In this document: positions 63,232-64,000 of the stretch, piece after piece
Layout of the letters: the number at the start of each line of letters is the position of its first letter
How positions within the stretch are numbered: the stretch's first letter is position 1
NCBI GenBank assembly: GCA_029553285.1
Contig: JAKPCO010000067.1
Span: 1 to 64,000 of the forward strand
Length of the DNA stretch: 64,000 bases
Direction of reading: 5' to 3'
Source of the DNA: Methanobacteriota archaeon
GTDB lineage: Archaea > Halobacteriota > Methanosarcinia > Methanotrichales > Methanotrichaceae
Notes under the pieces: generated by a model
Databases searched by the model: none
What the model saw: the letters and a program-made list of their open reading frames with translations, nothing else
Told to the model about the DNA's origin: nothing
Program-made: the position numbers and the translations under genes

Positions 63232-64000
63232 CGGATCCCCTCCAGGCGCATGTCGGGTCCTCCCCCAGATAATCACCGGTGAGCGCGTATGCCCTCGCTC
63301 TGCAGCCGCCGCATGTTCTTACGTAACCACACCCCCCGCATCTGCCCTTCAGCTTTCGCTCCCTGAGATCGTTTAAAAGCGATGAGCTGCTCCATATCTC
63401 TGAGAATGAACGCTCGCGTATGCTGCCCGCGGATACTGGAAAGTAGCCGCACGGAAAGATCTCTCCGGTTCTAGAGATGAACACAAATCTAATTCCGGCG
63501 ATGCATCCACCAGCGGTGCGCGCGTGCGGCTTCCCCATCTCCATGAGCACCCTTCCGTACTGCGGCGCGCATGTGGGGCGTATCTCGATCGATCGCTCTT
63601 CCGATGCGATCCTCTCGAGAAGGGACCTCTGCATCTCCGGGGATATGCTCTCAACATCCCTGCCCCTGCCTGTCGGTACCATGAAGAATATGTGCACAGC
63701 CGCCGCACCCTCCCGCTCTGCGAGGTCCAAAAGAGGATCAAGCTCATCGATGTTTCCCGGTGTCACTGTCATGTTGATCTGGAACTCGACCCTTCCGCTC
63801 AGAGCCCGCATGCCGCGGAGGGCCAGATCAAAAGAGCCCCTCCCCCGTGTGATATCGTTCGTCCCGGCGCTCGCGCCATCAAGACTGATGCTTACCCTGG
63901 AGATCCCGGAGATGAGGATCCTTTCCACAATTTCAGGTGTTATGAGCGTGCCGTTTGAGGCGAGGGAGACCCTGACTCCGGAGTCGGCTGCGTATCTAGC
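63224..64000 (-). CDS. AhbD-like radical SAM/SPASM protein (5' end cut by window edge)
   Basis: The minus-strand frame is open to the right edge, giving 258 codons of the C-terminal part; the CxxxCxxC cluster lies beyond the window. Visible are VRVSLASNGTLITPEI, SRVSISLDGASAGTND, VHIFFMVPTGRGRD and the SPASM end CGGCGYVRTCGGCRARAYALTGDYLGEDPTC. It is most like heme synthase AhbD (Fe-coproporphyrin III to heme), given the AhbA/B gene overlapping its 3' end. AhbC is the alternative. Confidence 0.8.
   Translation of the reverse strand, partial: ARYAADSGVRVSLASNGTLITPEIVERILISGISRVSISLDGASAGTNDITRGRGSFDLALRGMRALSGRVEFQINMTVTPGNIDELDPLLDLAEREGAAAVHIFFMVPTGRGRDVESISPEMQRSLLERIASEERSIEIRPTCAPQYGRVLMEMGKPHARTAGGCIAGIRFVFISRTGEIFPCGYFPVSAGSIRERSFSEIWSSSSLLNDLRERKLKGRCGGCGYVRTCGGCRARAYALTGDYLGEDPTCAWRGSVG

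Overview
The window is archaeal. It carries the archaeal-order ribosomal super-operon with archaeal/eukaryal-type proteins (eL19, eL32, eS4, eS1, RNase P component Rnp1), a CDC48-type AAA ATPase, diphthine synthase, a class II tRNA-Ser with an intron at the canonical 37/38 site, and the siroheme-dependent (Ahb) heme route. TATA-type promoters precede several genes. A MptN/CofF-like glutamate ligase, pyruvate carboxylase subunit B, DUF63 and UPF0146 proteins and a GvpL/GvpF remnant point to a methanogen of the Methanosarcinales; Methanothrix (Methanosaeta), perhaps M. thermophila, is my best inference, not a proven identity. Start codons are often GTG or TTG, and two genes appear to start at CTG.

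Layout. 1-5.1 kb: gamma-carbonic-anhydrase-like protein (cut by the left edge), a flippase-like membrane protein, and a four-gene amidoligase cassette (GCS2, Cys-cluster protein, RimK-type ATP-grasp, separate RLAN-domain protein). 5.2-11.4 kb: a YyaL/DUF255 protein, an intergenic stretch with transposon-like relics, a zinc-finger protein with pcm, and two secreted proteins that seem to share a domain. 11.6-27.4 kb: one minus-strand operon from a SPOUT RNA methyltransferase through uL3...uL15, secY, a YidC-like protein, cmk and truB, ending in a tRNA-Ser whose 5' end overlaps the truB stop.

27.5-34 kb: slipin-NfeD pair, argB, pycB, a secreted tandem-repeat protein, a gas-vesicle GvpL/F remnant cut by a MITE, and tRNA-Ala. 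34.3-48 kb: envelope proteins, PRC-barrel protein, CDC48, a fused agmatine deiminase/N-carbamoylputrescine amidase, eS1, hisG, an unusual three-cluster radical SAM protein, DUF63, a MptN-like ligase, dphB, thi4 and UPF0146. 48.1-49.9 kb: a foreign-looking TOPRIM + OLD-like ATPase pair; the ATPase has a one-base frameshift.

50-56 kb: tetrapyrrole operon larC-hemL-hemC-cobA/hemD-ahbC with overlapping genes. 56-59 kb: plastic segment with a broken PP2C gene, four MITE copies and a beta-CASP nuclease. 59-64 kb: small secreted and hypothetical proteins, dUTPase, DUF6125 protein, MBL-fold protein, thioredoxin, an AhbA/B subunit and a radical SAM AhbD-like protein running off the right edge. Together the two tetrapyrrole loci cover glutamate-semialdehyde to heme except the steps of HemA, HemB and siroheme formation from precorrin-2.
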